A stretch of DNA of 64,000 bases, taken from Diadema setosum (Eukaryota > Echinodermata > Echinoidea > Diadematoida > Diadematidae). The stretch covers positions 5,919,544 through 5,983,543 of the forward strand of contig CM067070.1 in assembly GCA_033980235.1 (NCBI GenBank). Direction: 5' to 3'. Shown piece by piece: positions 12,601 to 27,600 of the stretch. Position numbers and translations under genes: made by a program. The notes beneath the pieces were generated by a model. The model was given only the letters and a program-made list of their open reading frames with translations, was not told where the DNA came from and made no database searches. Positions within the stretch are counted from its first letter, which is position 1. Each line of letters starts with the position of its first letter.

Positions 12601-15600
12601 GACAGAAAATAATGTAATCGTCAATTAAGACAGAGTTAGGAATTTGGAAAAAGAAGATGCTTCAATAAATGTAGCTTTTCTATTTCATGAAAAATGTACT
12701 GTTTTGAAAAGAATGATTTTACAAACACAAGCTACTGAAATCGAGGTGAATTGCTGCGATGAAAAACAACGTTCTCATCCGTTGGATTTCATACATCAAA
12801 GTTACAGAGAAAATTACAAATTGAACTTTGAGCAGGCAGATAGGATATCTAATAATGCCTACTTAACTTGTAAAGCGAGAAAGAAAAGAGCGAAAAAAGT
12901 AGAAGTAAGTCGATACTTATTATAGAAATTAGGCAAGCCTATTAAATATAGCATGATAGTATCTAAAAGTCGGTGACTCGTGGGTGTCGGTCTCGTGGGA
13001 TGACCCCGTGAATTCGGGTCTTTATGTTTGCAGTGTGCACGCGATCAAGCATATTGACGGACAGCCCTCGCTCAAGCGTATAATTTGTAGCGCTCAGCAC
13101 TCTCTTGATCTCAGATTTTGCTCATCCTCTCTTGTTTCTTAATTCATGAAACATCATATGACAAGGATCTATGTTTAGATCATATATAAATCGAATAAAT
13201 GTGGTGTTTTTGTTGTTATTGTTTTTTTCAATGACTTGCAATGGACAGAATATTTCATTCGGTGAAAGATAAAATTATTGATCCATTCAAGGAGGCTGAG
13301 ATCATTTCATCTTTCACCTCATGAAATATTCTGTCCATTGCACTCATAAACAACATCCATTCAACTAGTGTGCGCCGAGTTGAATGGATCATTTTATGTT
13401 TTACATCATGAAATATTCTGTCCATAGTATACTTCTTCTGTCATCACTGTCTTCGGTGTTTGTTTGTTTGTTTGTTTTTCTTATAGTAATGCGCCTGAAT
13501 GGTCCAAAACCGCAACCAAAATCTTAAAAAGACAAATAGCAGGATTACCTGATTTGGATACGTACAAATTAAGACGCTAAGCGTTTCGGTGATATAAGAG
13601 TAGGGACATATCCCTTGCCCTTGAACAAAAATAAGATAAAAACAAAAGAAAGCAATTAAATCAAAAAAAGTTGACAAGCAACGAAAATGCTACAATAAAA
13701 GAAAGGGAAACAAAACAAGCAGCGCAAAACTATTGATATGCAGACAAGTGCACACATTTAGTACATGAAATTAAGCCAGGATATTTGTTTAATTTTACTT
13801 TTAATTTTATAGATTTATTCATTATCATCGGACATGTGTACTCATTGTTTGCAGCATACTGTGTGATATTCATAAGTTACGTACGAAGTAATTTTGTCTC
13901 TATTGGGTTTACAATCTGTGACAAAATCGTGTAAGCTGAATGAATTGGATAATACAGATGGGCTGCAGCTTAAGCATAGCTTAACGAATTATATTTTCAA
14001 GCAATTTAACACAAATGCATTGCAATTTAAGTCTATAACTTGTCTTTGCTTCTTTAGTTGCGCTCTCTTTAACGTTACGATTTTCCTGTTGTTGCATTAT
14101 TGAGAGTAACTTTCCATTTTTATTGCAACTGAATCAGAAATCTTTCCAATAGCAACATTATGGATCTTGAAATGAACGCGTTCATGGGTCTGGACGGGCT
14201 GACGAAGTTGTAAGTTTCAAGAAAACTAGTTTATTAGTCAAATATACATGTTATGTATGTATATATACGTATATATAATGTATTTGAGTGTGTGTGTGTG
14301 TCTGTGCCTGTGTGTGTTTAACCCTGCATCACAAAACCAACAAAAAAATCACACGCCTTGACTTTATGTTAGGACTCAAACTAGGTGAAATGGGTCAACC
14401 TATCATTTTTCCATTTTTCATGTTTTACGAAAGAGCAATTTATTCTTCAACTCTAATATTCCATAGTCTGGGATCATAAAACTGATGGGGAATTGTGTTT
14501 TTAGTAGTTCTTCAAGGACACTTTTTTGTAGAATGGTGCATTACGTTTATCTGAGAGGCCTCTTTTCATTTCTTAAAAATCCTTTACTCACTCTTCACTT
14601 CAAATTCTAATATTTTTTTCTATAGGAATAATATTGTTGCTTTGAAAATTAGTATTCACCATGGATACAATGTTTTGATAGAGCGCAAAAAAAAAATGAG
14701 TTTAATATGATAATCCCTTCATTGTTGTTCTTGAGTTGTTTTTTTTTTTGTATTTTGTCCCATTCATTGGACAGTGAAGGGCTTGGTAAGACATTACGGC
14801 TCTTGAATACCTCTTTGCTCAGTACATACTTTTCCAGAGTGTGAGCTTTTTTTCCAATATCTAGATTTAGGAGAGCCCATTTGAATTGAGTTTTAATTCA
14901 TTTTAAAGCTTACATTCTGTTTTGTTTTTCCCCAGAAGGTGCTGTTGAGTAAACATTCATGCCTGGCTACTTTATCTGCATGGTTCTGTGATGCAGGGTC
15001 TTTTGAAGTATGTTAAACAATTATGTTTTGTTGTTGTCCTGAGCTCTCCATTCTTCATAACAATAAAAAAGGATAGGGATATTACATACATGTGCTCGTA
15101 TCAGATATATTGCAGTCATTCATTCATATTTTTTTTTCCTAACGAAACCTATTGAAAAGGATTTTTTTTTTCTCTCTCCCATATTCATAATTCTGGGGGG
15201 GGGGGGGTTTCGGGGAAGGGTGAAGACTTTATTTTGATTGTAGGTATGAGCTTGATTTTGACACAACTTGCAACAAGTTTAAACTGCATTCATATTGTCT
15301 CAACGTCTCCCATCGGATGCCTCCTGTAATCAATCCTTCTATGTACCAAACACTTTGGACAGTGTGAACAATGCTACCGGGTTTTCTGTATCAATACACA
15401 TTCAAAGCATATGTATTGTTTGGCAAGTTTCTTAAACATTTTTCCTTCTTTTTGTCAACTCTTAATGTGCAAAAGAGATCTTTCAGGTAATGGCATAGAG
15501 CATATCAGGAATGATACATTTGCCGGCCTCACAGAGCTTTTAGAATTGTGAGTATCATTGAATGTGCATTCACGGCATGAGTATTAAAGAAATTGTTTTT

Positions 15601-18600
15601 GTTGGTTTGTTTATTTTCTTCATAGTATTTGGTAGTTTTGTTTCTTCACGTGATCATGACATACCATAAATTCATGCCGTTCTAATGCAAACATATCTGT
15701 CAATGCATGACACGATTTGATATACATGCTGCGTGATTTTATCAAAATTCAGTACATAAGAGAGTGGATTAAATATGAAAGATGTAAAAGGTATCACATA
15801 TTATTGACAACGCAGTAGAGATAATAGAGTTTATTACACCTAAATAGATCGTTGTCACTTGATATGTTGTTTGATATTGATCATTTGTCCCATTTCACTA
15901 TCACAATTATGTACGTTATCATTCGTGCATTTGTGGCTCTATTTGCCTTGCAATCTTGGAATAATGCAATTCGCTCCATTTACCCCTAAGCCGAGAGCCC
16001 GACACTCTACATACGTAAAACGCTTACATTTGAATTGTGCATGCGATCAATCATATTCAAGCGTCGGTCGTAGCTCATCGTGCATGTTTTAGTCCGTCCG
16101 TCTATTGCGGAGGCCAAGACCTCCAAGTTATGTTTTTGTTTGTTCGTTCGTTTGTTTGTTTTGTTTTATTATTTATTCCGAAAACGTTGGGAAGGGTGGC
16201 AGGAGCAGAAAGGGAGTGCGATTGCGCAAGGCGTAAATAAGTGTTATAAGCTGTCGCGTCTAGCCGTGGTCACATCTCGCCGTACGTGCAAGTGCGTGTT
16301 GTCTATTTGCAAAAACGTGGGCAAAATTTGGGGATCCGTACGTAATAAGTACCGCCTCAGTACGGATTTTGGAGCACGCAGACACGCCGTAGCACTTTTA
16401 GGACACGAGGAGCTTTCCCTGCGTTCGGGCTACGGATTCACCCGAAGTACGGGCAACGTATGTGCCCTCTACAGCAAACGTGCGTACAACACACTGACTC
16501 CGTGCGCCTTTTAAAATGTCCCTACCGTCACTTGCTCGACGGACGGCCCACGTAGCACGTGCGTGTTGAGCACGTGATAAGTGTGTAGTCCGTGTTTATT
16601 CGGCACTTCCTGAGTTCAACCGTTCAATAGAGTACGCAGATCGTACCGAATAAGCACCTGCTCCCCACTTACAACGCAAGTTGCGCGCACCGATTTCTGC
16701 AATATATGTACACAAGCCGAGCCGACGGAAGAGTGTCATTTCGTCTCCAAGATGTTGGACATAATATATTTTTACTGTTCTACTTCACCTACCTTGCAGA
16801 AATGCCCTATAAGGATTCTGGGCTCCAAAAAGAAAAATATATATATATATTTCAAAATATGCCTGGCTGGCAGAAATGCCACCATCTCTGAAACTGGGTG
16901 TAAAGATAGCAGACTTCACAAAAGCAAATCATATGTATCTGAAATAACAAACGTCTATTCCTAGCTCATCTCCAGCGCCAATGCGTTAGGCTGTTTAAAC
17001 TGAAATAATGCTATACAATGTTATACAAATGATGCACAGGATAGAGTGCGTTAGTGGAGGCGAAGCGCACTCGAGGGTATTTACTATTGTGAAACATGCA
17101 CGAGGTGAAGCCGAGTCCATGTTGCACTACATTGTAAATACCCGAGAGTGAGCTGCATTTCCACTAACGCCACGAAATAATCTTGTGCATCATTTGTTTT
17201 ATGAAATGGGTCGAAAATTCGAAAACTAACAGCATTTTTCACGTACCTTTGTGGGTCAAGATGTCCGAAGATGTTCGTCCCAAACATTTACGCACGTCGC
17301 ACTCGGAAATCCCGCACATATAAGTATGATGGGGGGTTGGGTTTCCGGACACTTAAGTTCCCGCATGAAAACTTACTTATTTTACATAGAATATGCACCC
17401 TTTACCTTAAAGACTTGATATAGACTCCTCATATAGGCCTACTAGACAACATACTCTGAAAACGGCGTGAGAATTAACCTGCTAAATCGTTGGATTTCCC
17501 CTTCAAAGTGACTCCATGTACGCCTCCGGTCCCACAACGCTTGGTCTACTGTACGTATAAGAGCATACGTACGCCACATCACACATGTTATGCACAGGGG
17601 AAGAAAGGCCGGCCGGCCGGCAGCCCGAACTAGAAGTTGTTTACAGGATTGACAGCGCGTATGCATGCAACTCAGAGGAGCCGCCGCGCGCACAGACGAT
17701 CGGCAATAGGATTTAACACGAGGTGCAATGGGACTATAATAACCAAAGCACACGTGACTCATTTCAGCGCTTCCTATTGGCTACATTCTTGAACCCATTT
17801 TGTAATATTGTATAACTATATATTTAGGTCCTAAGCCTGATGTATTAACCCTTTCTCTGTCAGTGAGTCGATTATGCACACATTTCACATATAAATCTAT
17901 GGACATGAAATAGATATGGCACACCGAAGGTCAAATTGTACCATGTACACGTATGGAGAAGACGTACGATTATACATCTGAAGAACCTCGGAAGGCGGTC
18001 CTATCATTAAGCCTACCCCTAACATCTGACGGGGGAAAGAAATAATCGCACTTGCACGCACTTACAACGTGCGAGAGAGAAGGGATACCGTACGTGAGCA
18101 GCACGTGTAATTACAGCCTCCGCAAGATAAACGTGGCAATCGCACGGAGATTGTACGTTGTAAGCACGTACAACTCACTCTCCACGTGCACAACGTACGA
18201 TGCACGTAACCCCTCACGGCCAGGCGTGGCGTGCGGGCCACGTACTTTAGTACACCATGCGCATCCGTGCGAGTGTCGTGCGTTGACGTACTTCCTGCTC
18301 TAGTCACTCCTTCCCCACGTTTTCAGAAAAAAAAAAAGTGAATGCCGTGGTCTCCGCCAAAAACGTACGGACTAAAAGCACGCAGGCGAGTTGTGACCAG
18401 GGCTTCTATCACACGTTGCCCATGTGGTAAGTTGTACGCGCTTGTAACGTGATTACAACGTACGATGTCCATGCGACTGCCATGTTGTCGTACCAAGGAC
18501 GTACTTACACGTGCTGGTCACGTATGTTGTACAGAGCACGCGTCACCCTTACTGGGGTTGAATCTGTAGCGCGGCCGCAGTTCTAACGCAGTGAAAGTTC

Positions 18601-21600
18601 TGCTTGCACTAGAAGTGCTACGTCGTGTTTGCGTTCTCCAAAATCCGAACCGAGGCGGTTCTTACGACACACGGATCCCTTATACTAGAGTTACATACGG
18701 CCGGATTTCGTTCCGGGTCCATAAAAAATCAAAACCTATCGGCCCGTAGAGATCCGCATTGTCCCGCATCGTAACTCGTGTCAACTCCTTATGGATTCCG
18801 GGGGTTACGGTGAAAAAAAAAAAAAAAGAATGCTCATGTTCAAAATATTGTCACGGATTTCAATTCCGTATTGATATCCGAATTGACCCGGTTCGATTGA
18901 CTCGCACCCACCTACTGAAACCCGCATCGTAAAACCGTATGGACCCTTGCCGTATACCCCATTGCCTTCATGCAACGGATGATAACAAGGTTTACATCCG
19001 GGTCGGTACGGGTCGAAGCGGGTTGACACAGGTCGATATGAGTCGAAAAGGATTCAGTTAAGGATTTATTAGCCGGACTTTTAAACGGTTCGATACGTAT
19101 CAATACTGGTCTCTACGGCTCGAAGCGGGTCGATACGGTTTTAATTCCTTATGGACCAGGCACTTGCAAGTACGGTGGATTGTGACTGACGATATAATGC
19201 TGCGCCCTAGAGTACAGCGCTCAGCACTCTCTTTACCTGAGATCTCGATATTCCTTTCTCTCTTGTTTCTAAATTTATGAAATATGTAATGACGTGAATC
19301 TATTATTAGATATCATAATACAACAAATAATGACTCTTTTTTTTTCATTCGTGCTGTCATGCACCAACAGAACACCCGTCAGCACCGACATAACATCTGT
19401 CATACACCGACAAAATATTCTTGGATCAGCACCGAATGACTACAGCTGTTCACGCCATGTTTGCAAACTCGAACTCTCATGTCCCAAATGGACACTTTTA
19501 TTCCACCCCACCCTGGTTTCACCAAGGCACATCATACGGTTCTCCATCACACCTCCCCCCAAACAAGAGGAAAGTTATGAATGTAACTTTTCGACTATAA
19601 ACACCTTCGTTGTACGGCTTACTTCACCTTTCTTGCGTACTCTTCAGCTTACACGATTACAAACTCAAATAGTTTTGTGTTGTTTTCTTAACACCTCACC
19701 TGGCATACTACACTTATAATTGCTGATTTTGAGCCTTATCAGAATCAGTTAACTCCGGCATCATATTGTCCACTTTTAGAACAATATATGAAAACTTGAC
19801 AAGCCCCCTTACAAAACATGTAAACACAATATCAATATGTCTACAATATTACACATGTGAAACTGATTTCAACGAGTGCACATACGGGTGCACATAATCC
19901 AGAAAGATTACACCACATGTAATCAATCATTTCTCCAGTAGTATCAATATTTTGACTGAGACTGTGTTTTTCTGGTAGTTTCGACTAATTATTATATCCT
20001 CACATACTTCACCAATAAACTTACATAACTTCAAACATGTATTTTTTCTTGTAACACATACACTACATATTTAGATGTGAAAAAACACATACACTACATA
20101 TTTAGATGTGAAAACCAAAAATACACTTTCTTCATGAAATTGTGCTGACTGTTGCAAAGATATGTCTGTTTCTCCAACACAAACTTTCACTGGAGTTTCA
20201 CTCAATGAGGTAACTGCACACATCTCTTGATTATAACAACATCGTATTTAAACACTATGACACAGGTGTACATCTACTCAATGTACTTGCTAATTAATCT
20301 TTTATACTTATGTCAACTCTGCGTCATAAGTTAGCGAATACAACAACAGAATTTAACCATCGGACATTTCTTTTTGTCCCTTCACACTTATTTGTGCGTA
20401 TGGCCACTCGTTAAGATGTTACAATATACAATGTATGTCAAACTGGAAAATATCGAGATCATACTCGACACACAAATGTGACTCTGTCACTCTGTAACGA
20501 AATACATATGAAGAGTTTGTTTGCAAAAACCGATAAGTCCATATTTGCCAAATGGAGATATTTGCGATTAAAGGTCAAAAGAAAAATAAAGAGAATAATA
20601 AGAAAATTGTTGCTTCTTTTGACCATAACTTCAAACATATACCTTTGTATGTAGTGACCAATATATCATTTAAAGGGTATTATTTTGTACTTTATGACAG
20701 AGATCGTACTTCAAAATCTTCAAAAATGGACTTATCGGTTTTTGCAAACAAACCCTTCATATACATACAGGTTGTTAATTTACAAAAGTGACATTATATC
20801 TTGGCTTCTTTGTGCCTCACTGTCACTCAACACTTTTTCATTTATACAAAACAACACAAATTATTTTGTTTGAACACAGATCAGTTGACATAAAACTCAA
20901 AATTTGATCAACAGTTTTCCTGTGACTGGCCGGTTGTGTTTTGCTATACTGTTTTTGCGTTAAGTCTGTAACGTATCGGTATACATACAAAACTGAATCC
21001 TTTGACTCTTTGAGGTACATTGAATGAAATCAAATTAGAAGTGTGCAACTGAAGCACAACTTTCACTGTAATCTTACACACCACAAATAGTGTATCCTGA
21101 CGCTTCCTGTGATGTTGGGTTTTCAAAATATCATACAATGCTTGGCGTGTAACACATCATTCAATTTTTCAAGTGCTGTCTCCTTATAAAGACAAATAAT
21201 GTGTACTAGTACTTTCTCATACTTCCTAGCATCACTCATATATATTGTTTTCGTTTAAAACAAACATGATTAGCATAAATACAATTTCTTCCTTCGCAGA
21301 TCATTGGGAAAGGAAGAAAACTGAACGAGAATACATAAACACATGTATTCGTGGTCACATAAACAAAATTCAACATCAGTTTCTTGTCTCTTTTGAGTCT
21401 TGTTTGAAATGTTCTGCTTGATGTAGGTTTCACTGTACATTTGAGATTGTTATGGTTCGGCAACCTTATCAGCGCGTGCACAGTTTCAACTCACGACAAA
21501 GCGTCTGCTAATTAGTTGTCCTTTCCTGCTATGTGCACAATTCTCAGAGGGTACGGCTGGAGAATCAAACTCCAACGGAAGAGACGCTGATTTTTGTGCT

Positions 21601-24600
21601 TGAAGCGTTCTAAGAATGTCAATGGGTTATGGTCAGTGTACTGCACACCACGATGTCTCTTCCGCCGTCCAAATACGCTTCGACATGTTGCACGGCTAGA
21701 ACGACACTGAGGCATTCCTTCTCCACAGTTGAATACTTTTGCTGATGGCGATTCAGTTTTTTGGAGAAGAAACACACGGGTTTGCTGTGTCCGTTGTCGT
21801 CATCCTGAAGTAGCACGGCTCCTACTCCTCGGTCACTAGCATCCGTAGCCAGCTGGAAGCTCCTCTCGAAGTTTGGCGCGATGAGCACGGGATCGTTCAT
21901 GAGGACGGCCTTCAGCTTCTGGAACGCATCCTGGCAGCTCGCCGACCACTGAAACGTTGTACCCTTTTTCAACAGGTCCGTCAAGGGCACCACCAAGTGA
22001 CTGAAATTGGGAACGAATCTCCGGTAGAATCCGCACATTCCCAAAAAGCGCTGAAGCTTCCGTTTCGATGTCGGCACTGGGAAGTCCACGATGGCTCGGA
22101 CCTTGACATCTCGTGGTGCAACGGTTAATCGGCCTACCTTGTGACCTAGGTAGGTCACACAAGCTTTTCCAAACTCGCATTTGGCCAGATTCACCATTAG
22201 TCCTGCATGTGACAACCTCCGGATCAGCTCTCGAAGATGAGCAACATGCTCCTCCCACGTATTGCTGAAATCCAACACATCGTCTATATAGACAACACAG
22301 TTATTATGACCAGCAATAACTCGATTCATCATCCGTTGAAAAGTTGCAGGGGAATTTTTCATCGAAGGGCATGACACGACACTGGTATAACCCGGAGGGC
22401 GTGACAAACGCCGAGATCTCTCTTGCATCCTTGTCTAATGGCACCTGCCAATACCCTTTCATCAAATTCAATTTGCTGACATACTCAGCACTTCCTACTC
22501 GATCAATACATTCCTCAATCAAAGGAAGCGGAAACGAATCAGTCTTGGTTATGGTATTGACCTTCCTTAATCTATACAAAACCGGGACGTTTCGTCTGAC
22601 TTCGGGACTAGCAATACTGGGGAACTCCAGTTTGAGTTACTGGGCTCTATGATTCCATATGAAATCTATCTCTCTATCCACCTGTTCTCTCTTAGCAGGA
22701 TGAATCCGATATGGATGCTGCTTTATGGGTGCATTTTCATCAACATCTACCGTATGATCAGTATCTTTTGCACAGTCCAATCTATCACTGCAAACCTCTG
22801 GAAATTCCTGGAAGATGTCGACAACATCTTGCCTCTCCGAACTAGACTGATGACTGAGCAGTAACTCTGGATTTTCTAGTGCCTTTGAGTTCTCTACTAG
22901 CGGAATCATTCCTGACTTGAAACTCACACTCTGAGAATCTGTAGCATCAGGTTCAAACTCTTCTGCACATTTCCCAGCACTGTGCAGGACACTCTCACTC
23001 ATAACTGCACCTATGTCTTCTACCATCACACGGCTAAATAACTCGTCAAAAGCCGGAATATGAATCAGCGGCGCAGGTCTAATGGAATGTTGTGGTTTTC
23101 CTACCACTTGTCATTCAGACACGTTCGACAAAATTCAGACACATCCTTTCTCATCTTGGGCCAGAAGAAGTGAGTTCTGAAAGTCTTCTTGACACCCATG
23201 TGTCCGGCCATTGGAATTTCATGTGCAAGACGTAGAATTTCCTTTCGATGCGGCGAAGGAACAACTATTCGACAACCGTCCAGTCCTCATCTGCGGGACG
23301 TCTGGAGGACGCCATTTCCTCATCAAAACACCAGACTTTACATGGAAACATTCTGGCACTCCCTTCCCCTCATCTACAGTCAGTGCACCCTCTCTTAACT
23401 TCAACAACTCCTCATCTTCCATCTGTGCTTTGATTAAAGCTGGCTGACTGAATACACCTTCTTCCCAACTTTGTTCTCTTTCACCTTCACTGGTCACCCT
23501 TCCAAAGAATGTGTCAAGAGAAATTTCACTTTCAGACTCTTTTCTCTCACGCTCTGCTTCACTTGCTCGAAACCTGGTGATAGCACATGTTGGAAATACT
23601 TGTGGGAATTCATCGACCAGTTTTTCGTTTTCCTGCTCGTACACTGGGACTTCAGAAACAACCGGAAGAACACTCACTCGACCTCCTGCAAGGTTATTAC
23701 CAAGTAAAAGGGAAACTCCATTCATAGGGAGAAATGGAATAATTCCCACAATCACTTCCCCTGAAATCAGTCCACTATCCAAATTCACTCGGAATAAAGG
23801 GACCGCCTGCGTTCCTCCGCTGACATCATGTATCAGTACTTTTCTACCCGTGTTAGTCTATGGGCATACTCTTCACATCTCCTACCATGAGGGACTGTGT
23901 AGCTCCAGTATCACGAAGGATGACAACCGGTACTCTAAATTCAGCAATGGTAACTGTACCCTTAGAAATGAAGTCCTTGTACTTTTCATCCACACGACCA
24001 CTTGAACATCTATCTGTCATTTTTGAAACACTGCTTTTCACAACATTTGGATGACGCTGGTCATCACTTACACTTGACTTAACAAAACCAATGGTGGCTG
24101 CTTGGTACGGTTTCTCTTTTGTTTCTGCATTTGAACTGTTCTGTGTACGTGTGTCTGCACGGACTAAACCATGTGTCGCTTTTTGCTTTTGTTTTTCTTT
24201 TGCTTCATTTTGTTCCAGCAATCGCCTTCATTCGGACTTAATGTGACCTGTTTTCCCACAGAAAAAGTTTCTCACTTCTTTGTGTTGAGGCCGTGGCGAT
24301 TTCAGGCGCTCTTTTTGTGAGTCAGTCTTTACTTTATCCCTATGACTACCGTGCCACGTTTGAGTGTCAAGATTTCTCAACTGATCAAACTACCTCTTTC
24401 CCGCAGAGTAACAACAATGAAGGGATTATCAGATTAAACTGAAATTAAGCATGCCTCATTAACACATTCTGTCCATAATTAATGCCAACTTTCAAAGTAG
24501 TAGCACTATCCTTTTAAAAGTTATTACGGGTTGAAAGTGAAGAGTGTGGACAAGGTTTTTCAGAAATGAAAAATGGATTCTAAAGACACACCTAATCACA

Positions 24601-27600
24601 CTATTCTACCAAATTAATGTTCGAGATAAACTGCTAAAAAAAAAACACACACTTTCCTGCCCGTTTTATGATGCCAAATTTTAGCATAATGTAAAAGAAG
24701 ACCCGCTCTTTCAGAAAATATGAAAAAGTGAAGTTCGGCTAGGTTGACCCATTTCACTTATTTTCAGTCCTCACGCAAAATCATTGTGTGCGACTTTATT
24801 GTCGTTTTGAGGTGCACGGTCACATATGTTCTCAGATCTGGAGGTGTCGATTTCTTGAACTCCTCCATCAATACTATCTCTCTCAAATTTTCATAAGTGA
24901 GATCTACCTTCATTAAACGAACCCATCGATCGAACAGAATTTCTTTTTCTCTCTGAAACTCTACGTAGGTCTGTTCCGAACCTCTCCTATATCCTCGAAA
25001 CTTTTGCCTGTAGGCTTCTGGGACTAAATGATAGGCAAGAAGGACTGCTTCCTTAACTGTGTCATAGTCATTTGCCCCTTCATCCGAGAGAGCAGACACT
25101 ACTGAATGTGCCTTGCATGTGAGCTTTTGTTGTACTATCACAGACCAATATTTCTTCTCCCACTCCAAATTCCTGGTCTACATCCTCTTCATCAAAGCGG
25201 GGGACTGTGTTTGCTATTTTTGCGATATCGGGCGTCTTTGGTCTCGACATAGTAACATTAGGTCTATCCCCTGGGACGCTACTGGCCTGGGCCTGAGTCA
25301 ACTCAATTTGACGTTGGATTAACTCTTGTTCGAGTCTCAGATTTCTGCCTTCACTTTTTCTTTTTCTAACTCCAATCTAGCCAGTTCTAGTTGTGTGGAA
25401 TCTACCCTCATCTCACTACGTTTAGTAATAGTAGTAATACTTGGAGCAGTTTTTCTACCAGCACTCTCGATCTCATCTGTACTCTCACTCTGGTCTGTGT
25501 GTTCATATTCTACACCATCAAGATCAAGTTTCTTCACCAGAACTGCAAAGATTTCTTTCTTTTGACTACACTCTCTGATATCAGCATCTGCATGAGTTGC
25601 AACCTCAATCAACTGGGCTTTCACTAACCCTCTCAATCAACCAAGAGCGTCGTTAACGCAACTTCCCACAGTACACTCCACTGCGTACCGAACTACGAGA
25701 ATAGTCTTAGCAATTCAGACCTGACAAACACTCGTATATCTCGAGGCCAATTTCCTCGTAAAGCCACATCTAACGATGCTAATGCAAATAACCAGAAGGT
25801 GGCACACTAATCTGATAGAATGACATAAAGGAAACGATAATACGTACCCTTCCTTTTCAGCAATCAAAGCTGCAACTCTGGTATTCAGCTTGCGAGAAGA
25901 CCAGTGCAAGTGCGCAAAACATACTCATCGCATCGCTTCGCGAATCGCACTTCCATTCACAACCACTGCTAACGCAGCCCCATTACACATACCATCAGCG
26001 GCGTATCTAGGGAAAACGGCGCCCGGTGCAAGCGCGAAAATTGCGCCCCTAATTTCTGAAAAAGTGTTCAACCCCAGCCCCATCCCGGTAGGGACTTTAA
26101 ACAAAGTCCACATGATATGTTTTTTTTTCAAGCACTTTAAAGGGGTCTTTTGAGGGTGATTTAAATGTAATGAATTTTGATAAATTTTGGCGAGCGAGCG
26201 CAGCGAGCGAGCCGAAAATTTTTGGTATTTCAGCTTACAAAACATGGAATTGTTGTCATTTTTTCCTAATCAAATCTTACAATTCGAATCAAGATATAGT
26301 GACGGCCTTATACTAGTAGATAACGATTTATATCAACAAACTGCACGAGGAATTTCAAAAGTATTCTAAATTAGTACGCGCGAGTTAGCCCAAATTTGTA
26401 TATTTCCACGTCATCATCACGTCTTGTTCTTATCTCTTTTTTCTGTTTTTTTTTTTGATAAATTTTGGCGAGCGAGCGCAGCGAGCGAGCCGAAAATTTT
26501 TGTATTTCAGCTTACAAAACATGGAATTCTTGTCATTTTTTGCTTATTAAATCTTACAATTCTGATCAAAATATAGTGACGATTTTATAGATAACGATTT
26601 ATACCAACAAACTAAGGACTTATGATACTAGTACTCTAAATTAGTACGAGCGAGTTAGCCGAAATTTGTATATTTCCACGTCGTCATAACGTTTTGTTCT
26701 TATCTCTTTTTTCTGTCTTTTTTTGATAAATTTTGGCGAGCGAGCGCAGCGAGCGAGCCGAAATTTTATTTTTATTTCAGCTCACAAAACATGGAATTAT
26801 TGTCATTTTTTCCTAATCAAATCTTACAATTCCAATCAAGATATAGTGACGGCCTTATAGATAACGATTTATACCAACAAACTGCATGAGGAATTTCAAA
26901 AGTGCTCTAAATTAGTACGCGCGAGTTAGTCGAAATTTGCATATTTCCGCGTCATCATTACGTTTTGTTCTTATCTTTTTTGATTTTTTTTTGCGCCCCC
27001 CCCCCATATGTTCGAAACCATTGGCGTCCTCTCTTGATCCAATCGGCGATCGCTTCAGAACGAATGAAATTGCAGCCGCTGCTCCGTGTAACATTTTTCC
27101 TGCTTAGTATAAAATGACATGTGTGAACACAATAGACATTGTCATTTTGTGCGCGTCGTCGTCACATTTTGTTCTTATCTTCTTTTCTTTTCTTTTTTTT
27201 TTTGGATAAATTTTGGCGAGCGAGCGCCGCGAGCGAGCCGAAAATTTTGGTATTTCAGCTTGCAAAACACTGAATTCTTGTCATTTTTTGCTTATTTAAT
27301 CTTACAATCCTATTCAAGATAACAGTGACGGCCTTATAGATAACGATTTATACCAACAAACTGTGGACTTGAAAAAAATACTCTTAATTGTACGAGCGAG
27401 TGAGCCGAAATTTGCATATTTCCTCGTCATCATTACGTTTTGTTCTTATCTTGCTTGATTTTTTTTGCGCCCGCCCCCCCCCCCCCCCTCCTATGTTCGA
27501 AACCGTTGGCGCATTCTTTTGATCCAATTGGCGATCGCTTCAGAACGAAAGAAATTGCAGCCGCTGCTCCGTGAAACAATTTGCTTGCTAAATATAAAAT

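Larger units (their letters stand above)
10765..13433 (+). repeat. Repeat A, copy 2, split by younger insertions
   Basis: The left part (10765-10965: ACACCTAAATAGATC, TTGGATCCAACCGATTTGCT, ACGTAAAACGTTTATG) and right part (about 13035-13360: GCACGCGATCAAGCATATT, TAGCGCTCAGCACTCTCTTG, hairpin tail) rejoin to match copies 1 and 3. The intervening ~2 kb are insertions. The hairpin tail 13236-13341 is followed by a further half copy to 13433. Confidence 0.75.

Noticed and set aside
16080..16514. 144-codon open frame
   Set aside because: It lies in the GC-rich insertion, where stops are rarer; no recognisable motif.
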